Below, piece after piece: positions 20,597-32,213 of a stretch of DNA of 64,000 nt; position 1 is the stretch's first letter; every line of letters begins with the position of its first letter. Both the position numbers and the translations under genes were made by a program. Origin of the DNA: Isoetes taiwanensis. Lineage: Eukaryota > Streptophyta > Lycopodiopsida > Isoetales > Isoetaceae. The notes beneath the pieces were generated by a model. That model saw nothing but the letters and a program-made list of their open reading frames with translations. It did not search any database and was not told the DNA's origin. The DNA lies in the NCBI GenBank assembly GCA_021234155.1, contig JAJEKV010000046.1, forward strand, positions 638,280-702,279. Direction: 5' to 3'.

Positions 20597-23104
20597 TGTG
20601 CCTCGATCTTCTTTCTTCCTTGACTTCTTAAGTTAAGAGCAGGGCTGTTTTCAGTGAATTGAACCTTCCTGATACCTTTTTTCCTTGGACCAGGGGTGTA
20701 GAATTTTTCACCTATTCCTTCATCTTGGACTGAGCTGGCTGCTATGTTGGTATCCATGTGTGGTACCTCTGGGCTTATTGGTCTGTTGACCTGTTCCAGA
20801 TTGTCAACTACCAGGCCATGATTTCCATCTTGAGTTTTGCAGCCACCCCCAGCCGCCAGGATTTTCAAGAGCCAAAATTACCCGAAGTTTTCCTCCGTGT
20901 GGTGTGTATAGAAATTATCATTACCTTCCTCTGGCCTCCTTTTCCTCACCAAATTTTGTGATAATGGGCTTATTGGCCTGTTGGGAGACCCGACTACCGT
21001 GCCATCATCATCTCTTTGTTGGCATTCCAAAACTTGGCATTGTGGACTATCGTGAGAATTGATGATCTTCTCACATTGTCACCGGAGTCAAGAATTGGGC
21101 CGTGGGGGCTTATTGGTCTATCGCTTTCCAAGTCGCTACAGTGCCTACCGTTGCATGAAATTTGGTTGAGAATTATTAACCATTTTTTGGCCTTTTGGAC
21201 TTACAAGTCCGTGGTTAAGTTCTCGCTGTCCGAGCTGAATTTTAATTCTTCGCCTTCCTTCCCCGTAGTCTCCGTGATTCCCTTCATAATTCATGGGAGA
21301 TGTAGTGAAAAATTTATATGGGATTTGTCCCTTCCCTTGGGTTGCTGCAGGTGAGCAGAGTCTCGTGTACTACTTCATTGTCTTCTTTGTCTTCTTTTGT
21401 CCATTTCTTCTTGCTTTTCCATTAACCGCAATAGATATCATGCATCTCTTGACTGTGTCCAACCGGGTACATTCATTAAGTTTAGGTGATGCAAAGTCAA
21501 TCCTCTTTGGCAGACTTGAGGTCATCCCCAATGGATGAGGGTTCACCTTAAAATCATCCTTGTCCCCCTCGGCTGACATCGTAATCCTTAAGATTCCTGT
21601 AGGTATTGACAGGAGGGATGTCCGCCTCACTTATGACAAGTTTGTTACTTCTTAATAAATGAGCTGGAGTTATGACCATACCGCCGACCAGGTCTTTCCT
21701 TTCCTCGAATCCTTTTGATTTTCAAATGAGTTGACCAAGACTTTGACTTTCTCCACCATTTTATCATGTTTTTTGTTTCTCCCTCCATTCTCGATCTAAG
21801 CTTGACCATCTCCTTACCTTTTGGGCTTCCTTCGCTTTCTCCCTTGGCCTTCAACTTCCTTTGCCTTTTTATAGGCACTCCCATTTTATTTTTCTTTTTT
21901 GACTTCACCGGGTCCATCCTTCAACAGCCTTGGTGGGAATGATTTTCTCCTGCTTTTTCCTTTCGTAGTTGTTTTATCTTGGGTTCCCGATTGTTTTTTT
22001 AGGTACCCAAGTTCCTTGACAAACTCCCTCCATGTAGCTCCTCGAGACACAAATAGAGCATGGAATGGGGAGTCCATTCCATGTCAATTTCGTAGTTTTA
22101 TTCCCAAGTCATGATATCTCGACCTCCCCCGAATATCTTTTTAAGATATCCAATTGCACCCAAATTCGGTGCTCTTTTCCTGATGGATTCCCAGCCAATG
22201 TACTCCCCAATCCCAAAGAAATAACTCCTTAAAATATCTTCGTGCAAGATACCTTGGCCGAGACCTTGTATAGAGCATGAAGCCTGATGAAATAATTGTT
22301 GCAAATCGTTTGGATCAAACTTGGCATTCCACTTCAAAATAAAATTGCTAATTTGCTCTAAAAATGGTGCCTTTGTTTCAATAGGAATTGCACCGATTGT
22401 GCATTCCCACACTCGACCACAAAAGAAGGGAAAATCGAGCGAACATGCTTCTAATATCCACATTCTTTCCCATTTTGACTAGCTCACCGACAGGGAGAGT
22501 TTTTACCCCCTCATGACCTAATACATCCTATGGCGCCTTTGGTTTCCAATTCCTTAAGTCTATTTGGGACATATTGGTATTTTAGTGAGGGAATACCTTG
22601 AAACTCATGTTTGATTTTTCGTTTGCTTCGCAACATTCTTCTTTGTTCTTGGTTGATCTCGCCCGTAAGGGCTGCACCGGGGCTTGGCTCGCATTTGAAC
22701 CGGATGCATCGTCGAGATCTTGTCCTTATTCCCGCTCCCTCCGCCATGCTTGGTATCAACCGCCGCCACGCATAAAGAAAGAGTTCTCGAGTTTCCTTTT
22801 TCCTTCCCCACCAATGTTCAGAGCATGTCGATGATTTTGGGTCCGTGATAGATTGTGCCAACCGACCAAAAAAGAACGGCCATCCTTTTCCCTAGATCCG
22901 GTTTGCACACCTGTGGTTCCCAAAAGTACCCTCTGAACCGCGGCCCCACCACCACGCTTTATTTCCCTCGCCTCATTCCCACGACATTCGCCACCCCTCA
23001 GATTCAGATCGGAACCTTTACCTTCTCATGGTAACTGCTTTCCCTACCACCGCTTCCTTTCCATCTGATTCGCCCTGTCTTTGACCCCACCGGGATGGGT
23101 CCAT
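20593..23104 (-). CDS. LINE ORF1, copy C
   Basis: Starts at the ATG at 23,104-23,102. DUF4283 homology is visible at 22,463-22,098 but frame-broken. The coiled, charged linker (21,917-21,645) and the last RPISP...FYTP repeat (20,868-20,593) are readable. The stop overlaps the ORF2 start (ATGA at 20,596-20,593). The many small indels match the pattern described under findings and are not firm evidence of decay. Confidence 0.65.
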
Positions 23105-23540
23105 GCTACCCTACCAGTTCACCGTTCACATGGCGCTCATTAAGCCTCCTTCAATGCCTCTCAATTTGGTGAATTTCTACAAATGGAACATCAGGCATTT
23201 TCGACCCTTTGTCATGAAGCAATTAGTTAGTATAAATATGTAAACCACTACGACATGAAGCATAATCGTGATCTTGCACATGATTGCCGAGAAAGGCAAT
23301 AAACGTAAAAAGCTGGGCTGGATAAATACACTGTAGCCACCTGTTCGTTAAGCTCATGGCGGTAGCTATGGCGACGAATATGGCGGGAACCCAGGTCTTT
23401 CCCATTTTCATTCTCCAAGCCTGTGGCTTCATCCTTTCCGACGGCCTCGCCTTTGCACATTTTAAGCAAGCCCACAAGTCGGTCCTCTCTCAATAATCTC
23501 CTTCTCATTCGGACCTAAATTTTTTCATCTCGCCGCATAC

Positions 23541-25770
23541 ATGGCTTTCTTAGAGGATGAGATTTCTTTCAAGTCGGGTGACTCTTCTTCCGTTGGTAAG
23601 ATCAAATTTTTATGCGCTTTTGGTGGCAAAATCATGGCCCGGCCCTACGATAATCACCGTGATACATGGGAGGTGAGACTGTGATTCCTCGCCGTAATTA
23701 AAATTATTTCCTACTTGGAATTAATGGAGAAGCTTGTCAATCTCTCGGGCGTTGATCATATAAGTGTCAAATATCGCTTGCCGGGAAGACTTGGATGCAC
23801 TAGTGTCACCGATTTATGGATGATGATATTGAAATAATGATGGAAGAATACTGAAAAGGTTAGAAGCAATAGATGTCTCTCAGAAGGTTGAGGCTTTTAT
23901 GTTTCCATCGACAAGAAAGTTCTCGCCTAATGATGCTATGGAAAAAGCAAGGGCTCTAGAATGCTAAAGAGCATGCAAAGGATGTGGAAACTATTTCCCC
24001 GAGGTTCTTCTCTCTCAAGAAAGTGCGTAACTATCAGCTCGACCCGAAGTTTCGAATATTTGATGGAGCAACAAGCTACTATACCCGCAGCTGGCCCTGG
24101 CACCGTATGGTTGTAGGGAGGCATCAAGTTTTGTCTTCGCCTTTGTTCTTCATATGTTCCCTCAGAAGTTGCTCAAATTCCCTCCCTCATCACGGGCATT
24201 CTGCTCCTCCGTGTGTCAGAATTAAGCAGCTTGTCATCTATGGCACTTGCATCCTCGGGCTGCGAAATTCAGCCCCATCAAGCTTCTCCAATCCCATCCA
24301 TTGTCCCTTCACTTGCTCCAAAGATTAACCCAGCCTTTGATGAATCAAGTTATTCCTCCAAGAAGTGAATAATCCAGCTTTTGCAATGGCCAACCCCATG
24401 GTTTTCCAATCCCAAATTGTTGTTCCTTCCCCTTTGCTCCAGCGGGTTAATCCAAATACAGTTGAATCCCGCTGTTCCTCTAGTAGGTAATACTCCGCTT
24501 TTGGAATGGCAAATCCTCGTTCTTCCTGCTAATCCACTAGTGACTTCGCCCCTCGGCAGTAGTTAATACCCCTGCTTCGAATTGTGAATCATGTTCTTTC
24601 TATTAATCCACTTTCTAGAATTGTGAATCCCGCTCTACCAAAGGGTTAATAATCGAAGTGGTGAATCCTCGCTGCTTTCAAGTAGTCCATTGGCAATCCT
24701 ATTCCTCCGGTTTTACGCAATGGTTAACCCAGTGAGCATCCGTTAATCCGCTGGTGAATCCCTGCTCCTCCGCCGCAATGGTGAATCCCGGCTTCGTTAA
24801 CCGCTGGTTAATCCCGTTGCTTCGCTTACTCGTGTTCTATTCCACCGCCAAGAATCCTATGGCTTCAGTTAACATGGTTAATCCCGTTGCTTTAGTTATT
24901 CCGTGTTCTATTCCACCAGCCATTAATAATCCGCTTTCGCAATGGTGAATCCCCCGCTTCTGCTAGTCCATTGGTGAATCCTGCTCCTCCGGCCGCAATC
25001 GTGAATCCCCGTGGCCTCTATTAGTCCATTGGTGAATCCCCTCGCTCCTCCGGCCAAGTGAATCTTGCGGTTTTTCGCCAATCCATTGGTAAATCGCTGT
25101 TGCTTCCGCTTAATCCGTGTTCTCCGCCAGTCATCAATAATCCGCCGCAATGGTGAATCCCGCTGCTTCGGTTAATCCATTGGTGAATCCGGCCTCCTCC
25201 GTTTACGATTGGTAAATCCCGCCGCTTTAAGGCCGCCCCAGCCTGGTGCGGTGGAATCCCCCGTTCTTTTCGTTAATCCGCTTTGAATTGTGAATCCTAT
25301 TTCACCAGCTGGTTAATAATCCAAGCCGCGAATGGTGAATCTCATTTCTGTCAATCCAATGGCAAATCCTGTTCCGGTTTACGAATGGTGAATCCAGCTT
25401 GCTCCGTTATTCCATTGGTGCCTCCGGGCCGTGATTGGTGAATCCTCATTTCAGTTCCATTGGTGAATCCTCGCCGAAGAACGAGTTCCTTTTATTATTG
25501 CTCGGGCCGGGTTCTATCACTCCAAAAAGGTGTGCACCGGTTTGTTCCTGTTGCCCCTCATGTTACAAATTCCTCCAAAGGTGATAGAGCATCAACTGCT
25601 TATGTGCCAACAACTTATGTTCCAGTTGCAGAAGACACCCAAGTGCATCTCAAGGGTGCATCTTTAAGGAAGTCTAGAGAGGAAGTGGTTGTAGTTTCAT
25701 ATCAAGATGTTCAAGCTAGCAGGGCTTCCACAACTCTTTTGTCAGGGGCTTCGCAGGCAATGAATATGTC
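23541..25770 (+). pseudogene. PB1-family gene copy D, C-terminal tail deleted
   Basis: Start ATG at 23,541 (MAFLEDEISFKSGDSS). This is the most disrupted copy: PB1 (about 23,600-23,880), SLKKV block and Asn-Pro-Val repeats (about 24,290-25,450) are visible only in short pieces, with changes centred on CAG/CTG. The 3' part is clean again from about 25,610 (VHLKGASLRKSREEVVVVSY). At about 25,770 the sequence jumps from 'gcaatgaatatgtc' to 'gaaggtttaccatata' in the 3' UTR. Roughly 490 bp present in copy E are missing, including the SGSGP repeats, the EDIAREA tail and the stop. The deletion is a genuine-looking difference unless it is an assembly join. Confidence 0.7.
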
Positions 25771-26492
25771 GCTGAAGGTTTACCATATAAATAAACCGGC
25801 CATTTGTTTGTGAGAGAAAAGGGAAAAAAAAAAAAAAGCCATGTAGTCGTTTTTAAGATTTTAACCCGCAAAGAGGGTCTTTAAAAGCCGCCATGCATGT
25901 GTTGAAACTTTCGGCTGGTGCATCGCTAGAGAGTTGCATTGGGTCCCGCCGCTTTTTCATTTGCAATCGACAATACGGGATTAATTCAGGTAATTTTTTG
26001 TTATAAGTTAGTGTATAATTTTAGCATTTCAGCATTCCACTTTGGAAATTAGATAAGTTTGAACTACAAGAATAGCACGCCATAAGCAATTACCAACGCT
26101 TCATTGTTGATTGTGGGTGAGGGGAGATCCCCACGCTTAGAAAAGTGACAAAGAATTTTGTCACGCATTTCCCGTGATGAGGATGATCTCGAAAGCAGCT
26201 ATTTTAAGCCCTTGGAACAACTAATTTAAATTCATTGCATACCGCCGCCTCCCGTGATGTAATAAAAGGAGACGTAGTTTGAGATTTCATTCATAGAGGT
26301 CTCACAGGACAGTGGAATAAAAAGGAAGTTAAGTTATGAAGGTATGGACATGTTGTGCATCGATTCTTTTAGACTTGATTCATACAGTCGATGAGGGTAT
26401 CAGATTGATTTTTGGGTTGCCCTAGGGGGCAAACCCTCGTTGATAATTTTCAAGATATTCTAAGCATATGCTAGAATATGCCTAGAATATCC
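25771..26492 (+). other. 3' flank of PB1 gene, unit 3
   Basis: Counterpart of 719-1,576, beginning within the 3' UTR because of the deletion in copy D. It keeps AATAAA near 25,790, an A run near 25,825 and the palindromic block before 26,493. No gene was seen. Confidence 0.6.
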
Positions 26493-27656
26493 TGGCCAAA
26501 GATAGAGAAGAGGAGTACATCCCAAGCTTCTTTTCTAGTAACTATTGGCTCCATAAACCTCTGAGGGAGGAATTCATGGCTAGGGGAATCCCAAGGATTG
26601 ATGTACCAAAGACTGCTTAAGATTTTTATCCCCTCAGAGTACAGTTTCCCGGTTCAGAATTATTGCACATTTATTTTTGTTTAGCATGACCCCTGATATG
26701 TATCCAAACCTATCCATCATCTTGAGAAAGTTTGAAGGCTATTGTCTTCCCTCGCTTAAGAAAACAAAGGTGTCATCGATATTGCATCGTGGAGAAGGCA
26801 CCTTGATCACCGTGTAGTTGTAGACAATTGATTTCCTTTTGCTTTGCATATGGATTACCAATTTAGTGACCATCTCTGCCACAATTAGAAAAAAGGTATG
26901 GAGCTAGGGGACATCCCTGCCTCACACCTCTTCTACATGAGAATTGTTCAAGAGAATTGCCATTTATAATAAAAGTGCGCATGAGGCCATGACATTAAAA
27001 CCAAACACTTTCGTATACATTTGCAGATAAAACCCAAGTGATCCATTGCCTTTTCTAGGAATTGCCAACTGATTGTGTCATATGCTCGCTTGAAGTCTAG
27101 CTTGAGAAGCATGCAATTCTGACAGCTTTTGTTCCAAAGAAGTCCTTCGATGCACCAATATAGTTATCAAGAATATTCCTCCGAGGCAAGAAAGCGACCG
27201 GGGGGATTGATGACTCTCATTAGGCTAATCTTTTAACCCGTTAGCTAAGATTTTTTGCCAACAACTTGTATGTTGTGTTGGTAAGAGAAATTGTCAATCG
27301 ATCATAGTTTGAAGCAGCTTGGGCTTCTCGAAAGGAAGGGGAGAATTGGTCGATTACTCTTCACTTTTCTTCATTTTCGCTTTGCAAGAGGTTTTTTTTG
27401 AGCATTCACGACTTATCTCGCAGCTTCTCGAAAGCTTGTGCTAAGCCCTCAGTAGTATTTTATCTAAACAGAAGATTGGTTTTAATCATGTAGTAATCGT
27501 TAGATAGAAGAAGATGTTGAGAAAGGCGATTAGTACGTAAATTATGGATATGAAATCTGATCTACATGAGATCTTTTTGTGCTTAAATTCTTTCTCGGTC
27601 TATGTGAGACTTATGATGTAATTCTTCATATCTTTTAATAAAAATTTTCTTACCTT

Positions 27657-27705
<49 letters not shown>

Positions 27706-29274
27706 AGAAATTGGTCTCCAATCACCAAATTTTGCGGTTTCTCTACTTTTTGGGATTAGAGTAATGTGACATGCATTTATTGCCTGTGTGTACTTGGCTC
27801 TCCATGCTCCCCTGGATAAACAAGATAAAGTCTTCCTTTATCAAATCCCAAAACTCCATGTAGAATTCTCCTTCAGAGTCCATCCGGCCCGACTCTTTCC
27901 ATGTGCCATTGATTGAAGTGTCTCCTTAATCTCTTTTTCTTAAGGAGCTATGAGCATGTCTTCTTCCTCAATTTGTGGTCCTTTTGAATTTCTCAGAAAG
28001 AATTCATCTATTTCTTTCTCTTCTATGTCAGAATCAAGCAAACAGCATTTTTATATTCATTGAGAAAGAAATTTCGATTTCAGATTGGCTATGGAGAATA
28101 CCGCCATCATCCTTTGACCTAATAATTCCATTATTCAATCCTATTCTTGGCCACTCAAAAAGAAGGCGTGCCCCCATCATCCATCTCATTGATATATTTA
28201 CATTTACTTCTAATTGCAAGACTTCTGCCTCACCTCCTCAATGCATTTGACTTTGATTCCAACTCAAACTCCTTTTCTTGTCGCTATATTGTCCTTATCC
28301 CAAAAAGATTTTCCTTTATTTCTCTCATTGCTTCATAGACCTCTTTGTTTTTCTTTTCCTTTTTTTGCATTCCACTCTTTTCCCCATGCCTTAACCCATC
28401 CTTTGATCTCATTTAATCCTATTGACAAACATGTTCATGGAGCCGATAAAGGAATTTTTCAAATCGCTTGTAAAACTCTCGAGAAGGCCTCACAAAAAAC
28501 TTTTATTATGCAAAGCAGCCCAGTTGTTGAATTTGAATGGGATGTTATCACCTCCTTTCTTTGGTTGAGCCATATCACTTAAAAACTGAGGAAAATGGTA
28601 TGAGATTGAGTTTCCAATGTCACATGATGTAATTAGATTATCCCACCTCCAAATCTGAAGTTCCACAAATAAACCTGCCCAAGAGACAATATGTCCTTTT
28701 GATCTCCTTTCCTTTTGTTTGACCATGAGTATTTGCTTGTTGAGGATGGAGGGAGATATACAAAGTTTGTCATCGAGTATCCCATGCCTTCCTCTCACCT
28801 TTGGACATGTTTAATTGTTTTCCAAGTTTTTGTTCCCGTGTAGATATATTATTAAAGTCTCCTCGCAAAGAACCAATTTTTGATTTGATGACCTAGGATC
28901 CAATTATTAATTTGATCCATCGTTTCTTCCCTTTCAAAGCCAGAATCAGGAGGCATAGACATTAATGATACCAATGGTGTCTTTTCCCTTTCTGTAATAT
29001 CAAGCATAAATTCCACCGCCTCGGGTGACAATATTTTTCTAAACAGTATACCCTTTGCCAAACCATGCAGATTCCCCTTTGGTCCCATTTGTCTGTGGAC
29101 CAAACCGATTCTCCATTTGGCATGATCCATCATTCAAGGTTTGCCGACTCAAAGGCAAGTAGTTCCACTTTGAGTAGAATAATGTTCCGCCTTCATCTCT
29201 TTTAAAGCTATTAAGGCTCTTTTTCTCTTGAGGGGGCCTTTGATTCCTCTCATGTTCCATGTGGTTATCTTCAT
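26493..29274 (-). pseudogene. LINE ORF2, copy D, interrupted by retrocopy
   Basis: Endonuclease pieces (29,260-28,490) include NWILGHQIKNWFFA and ISYHFPQFLSDMAQPKKGGD. The SDHFP aspartate is Tyr here, as in copy C. RT pieces lie either side of the retrocopy. The insertion alone inactivates the copy. Confidence 0.75.
27294..27703 (+). mobile_element. Poly(A)-tailed retrocopy inserted in LINE copy D
   Basis: Same insert at the same site as in copy C, with the same 10-bp duplication AGAGAAATTG at 27,284-27,293 and 27,704-27,713. The A run is longer (about 44). One insertion therefore happened before these two units were duplicated from each other. The body differs from the copy-C insert mostly at CAG/CTG-like positions. 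Confidence 0.85.
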
Positions 29275-31767
29275 TGTGCCTCGATCTTCTTTCTTCCTTG
29301 ACTTCTTAAGTTAAGAGCAGGGTCGCTTTTCGAATTAAACCTTCCCCGATACCTTTTTCCTTGGACCGTGGGTGTAGAATTTTTCACCTATTCCTTCATC
29401 TTGACTGAAATGGCTGCTATGTTGGTATCCATGTGTGGTACCTCCGGGCTTATTGGTCCGCTGACCTGCTCCATTGTTGTCAACTACCGTGCCATGATTT
29501 CCATGTTGAGTTTTGTACCACCCCCCCGCCAGGATTTTCAAGAGCCAAAATTACCCGAAGTTTTCCTCCGTGTGGTGTATAGATATTATCATTACCTTCC
29601 TCCTGCCTCCTTTTCCTCACCAAATTTTGTGATAATGGGCTTATTGGCCTGTTGGGAGACCCAACTACCAGGCCATCATCATCTCTTTGTTGGCATTCCA
29701 AAACGGGCATTGTGGACTATCGAGAATTGGATGATCTTCTCACATTGTCACCGGAGTGAAGAATTGGGCCGAGGGCTTATTGGTCTATCGCCAAGTCGGG
29801 CCACGTGCCTACCGGGTTGCATGAAATTTGGTTGAGAATTATTAACCACATTTTGGCCATTTGGACTTACAAGATCATGGTTAAGTTCTCGTGTCCGAAA
29901 TGAATTTTTAATTCTTCAGCCTCCTTCCCCGTAGTCTCCAGTGATTCTTCATAATTCATGGGAGATGTAGTGAAAAATTTATATGGGATTTGTCCCTTTC
30001 CTTTGGGTTGCCAAGTAGCAGAGTCTCGTGTACTACTTCATTGTCTTCTTTGTCTTTGTCCATTTTTCTTGCTTTTCCATTAACCGCAATAGGATATCAT
30101 GCATCTCTTTGACCGGTGTCCAGTCCGGGTACATTCATTAAGTTTAGGTGATGCAAAGTCAATCCTCTTGGCAGATTTGAGGTCATCCCCAATGGATGAG
30201 GGTTCACCTTTAAATATCCTTGTCCCCCTCGCTGAGACATCGTAATCAAGATTCCTGTAGGTATTGACAGAGGGATGTCCGGCTCACTTATGACAAGTTT
30301 GTTACTTCTTAATAAATGAGTTGGAGTTATGACCATACCAGTCGACCAGGTCTTTCCCTTTCCCCGAATCCTTTTGATTTTCAACGAGTTGATCAAGACT
30401 TTGACTTTCTCCACCATTTTATCATGTTTTGTTTCTCCCTCCATTCTGATCTAAGCTTGACCATCTCCTTACCTTTTGGGCTTCCTTCTCGCTTTTCTCT
30501 CCTTGGCCTTCAACTTCCTTTGCCTTTTATAGGCACTCCCATTTTTATTTTTCTTTTTTACTTCATCGGGTCCATCCTTCAACAGCCTTTGGTGGGAATG
30601 ATTTTCTTGTGTTTTTCCTCGCCGGGTAGTTGTTTTATCTTGGGTTCCCTCGATTGTTTCTTTTAGGTACCCAAGTTCCTTGACAAACTCCCCTCCATGT
30701 AGCTCTGAGACCACAATGGAATGGGGAGTCCATTCCATGTCAATTTCAGAGTTTTATTCCCAAGTCATGATATCTGACCTCCCTGGGAATATCTTTTAAG
30801 ATATCCAATTGCACCCAAATTCTGGGTGCTCTTTCCGGGATGGATTCCCAGCCAATGTACTCCCCAATCCCAGCAAATAACTCCTTAAAAATATCTTCGT
30901 GCCAGTATACCGGGCTGCGACCTTGTATAGAGCATGAAGCCGGATGAAATAATTGTTGCAAATTGTTTGGATCAAACTTGGCATTCCACTTCTGAAAATA
31001 AAATTGCGAATTTGCTCTAAAAATGGTGCCTTGTTTCAATAGGAATTGCACTCGATTGTGCATTCCCACACTCACCACAAAGAAGGGAAAATCGAGCCGA
31101 ACATACTTCTAATATCCACATTCTTTCCCATTTTGACTAGCTCAGCCCCCGATTGGGAGAGTTTTACCCCCATGACGAATATACATCCTATGGCAGCTTT
31201 GGTTTCCAATTCCTTAAGTCTATTTGGGACGTATTGGTATTTTAGTGAGGGAATACCTTGAAACTCATGTTTGATTTTTTGTTCTTGCTTCTGCAACATT
31301 CTTCTTTGTTCTTGGTTGATCTCGCCCGTAAGGGCTGCACCCGGCCGGCTCTCGCATTTGAACCGATGCATCGATCGAGATCTTGTCCTTACTCCCCGCT
31401 CCCTCCGCCATGCTTTTTGTATCAACCAACCGCCACGCACAAAGAAAGAGTTCTCAGAGTTTCCCTTTTCCTTCCCCACCAATGTCTGTAGCATGTCGAT
31501 GATTTGGGTCTGCATAGATTGTGCCAACTGACCAAAAAGGACGGCCATCCTTTTCCCTAGATCCGGTTTCACACCTGTGGTTCCTAAAAGTACCCTCGAA
31601 CCGTGGCTCCTCCCACCTCCTCGCTTTATTTCCGCCTCATTCCCATGATTATCCGCCCACCCCCTCGCACTGCATCTCAATCCCTTTACCTTCTCATGGT
31701 AATGCTTTCCCTACCACCGTTCCTTTCCATCTGATCTGCAATCGTTTTGACCCACCGATGGGTCCAT
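29271..31767 (-). CDS. LINE ORF1, copy D
   Basis: Starts at the ATG at 31,767-31,765. DUF4283 reads well at 31,078-30,746 (VQFLLKQGTIFRANSQFYF ... WVQLDILKDIPREVRYHD). Upstream, 31,680-31,072 includes MAVLFGQLAQSMQTQIIDML and a long Lys/Glu helix. The downstream linker is broken: only short RPISP stretches (29,710-29,480) and a KFYTHGPRKK end (29,541-29,335) remain. It ends at the ATGA overlap at 29,274-29,271. Confidence 0.65.
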
Positions 31768-31820
31768 GCTACCCTACCTGTGTTCACTGTTCACATGGCG
31801 CTCTGTTTAACGCCCTCCTT

Positions 31821-32213
31821 CAATGCCTCTCAATTTGGTGAATTTCTACAAATGGAACATCAGGCATTTTTGACCCTTTGTCATGAAGCAATTAGTTAGT
31901 CTAAATATGTAAACCACTACGACATGAAGCATAATCGTGATCTTGCACATGATTGCCGAGAAAGGCAATAAACGTAAAAAGCCGGATCGATAAATACATC
32001 AGAGCCACCGCTCGTTAAGCTCATGGCGGTAGCTATGGCGACGAATATGGCGGGAACCCAGGTCTTTCCCATTTTCATTCTCCAAGCCCGTGGCTTCATC
32101 CTTTCCGGCGGCCTCGCCTTTGCACATTTTAAAAAAAAATGCAAGCCCACAAGTCGGTCCTCTCTCAATAATCTCCTTCTCATTCCGACCTAAATTTTTC
32201 ATCTCGGCCAGAC
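31821..32213 (+). promoter_or_regulatory. Upstream region of PB1 copy E
   Basis: 446 bp separate the LINE ORF1 ATG (31,767, minus) from the PB1 ATG (32,214, plus). The region is conserved with the same position before copies C and D. The TATAAATA seen there reads TCTAAATA here (about 31,890). Upstream ATGs at 'atggcggtagctatggcgac' precede the assigned start. A regulatory role is inferred from position. Confidence 0.35.

Larger units (their letters stand above)
17801..23150 (-). mobile_element. L1-type LINE, copy C (with retrocopy insertion)
   Basis: Same layout and 3' truncation as copies A and B. The RT is interrupted at 18,609-19,012 by a poly(A)-tailed insertion with a target duplication. 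Sequence at 19,020-20,150 and 20,340-20,850 is nearly identical to copies A and B. Both ends (17,800-18,540 and 20,850-23,150) are rich in CAG/CTG-centred changes. Confidence 0.9.
26493..31820 (-). mobile_element. L1-type LINE, copy D (with retrocopy insertion)
   Basis: Same structure as copy C, including the retrocopy at 27,294-27,703. It is clean at about 30,720-31,060 (DUF4283) and error-rich over most of 26,490-30,700. It lies head-to-head with PB1 copy E. Confidence 0.9.

Noticed and set aside
14382-25770. Calling PB1 copies C and D dead on their frameshifts
   Set aside because: The breaks sit at the CAG/CTG sites that behave like base-calling errors. Only the large deletion in D is solid evidence of damage.
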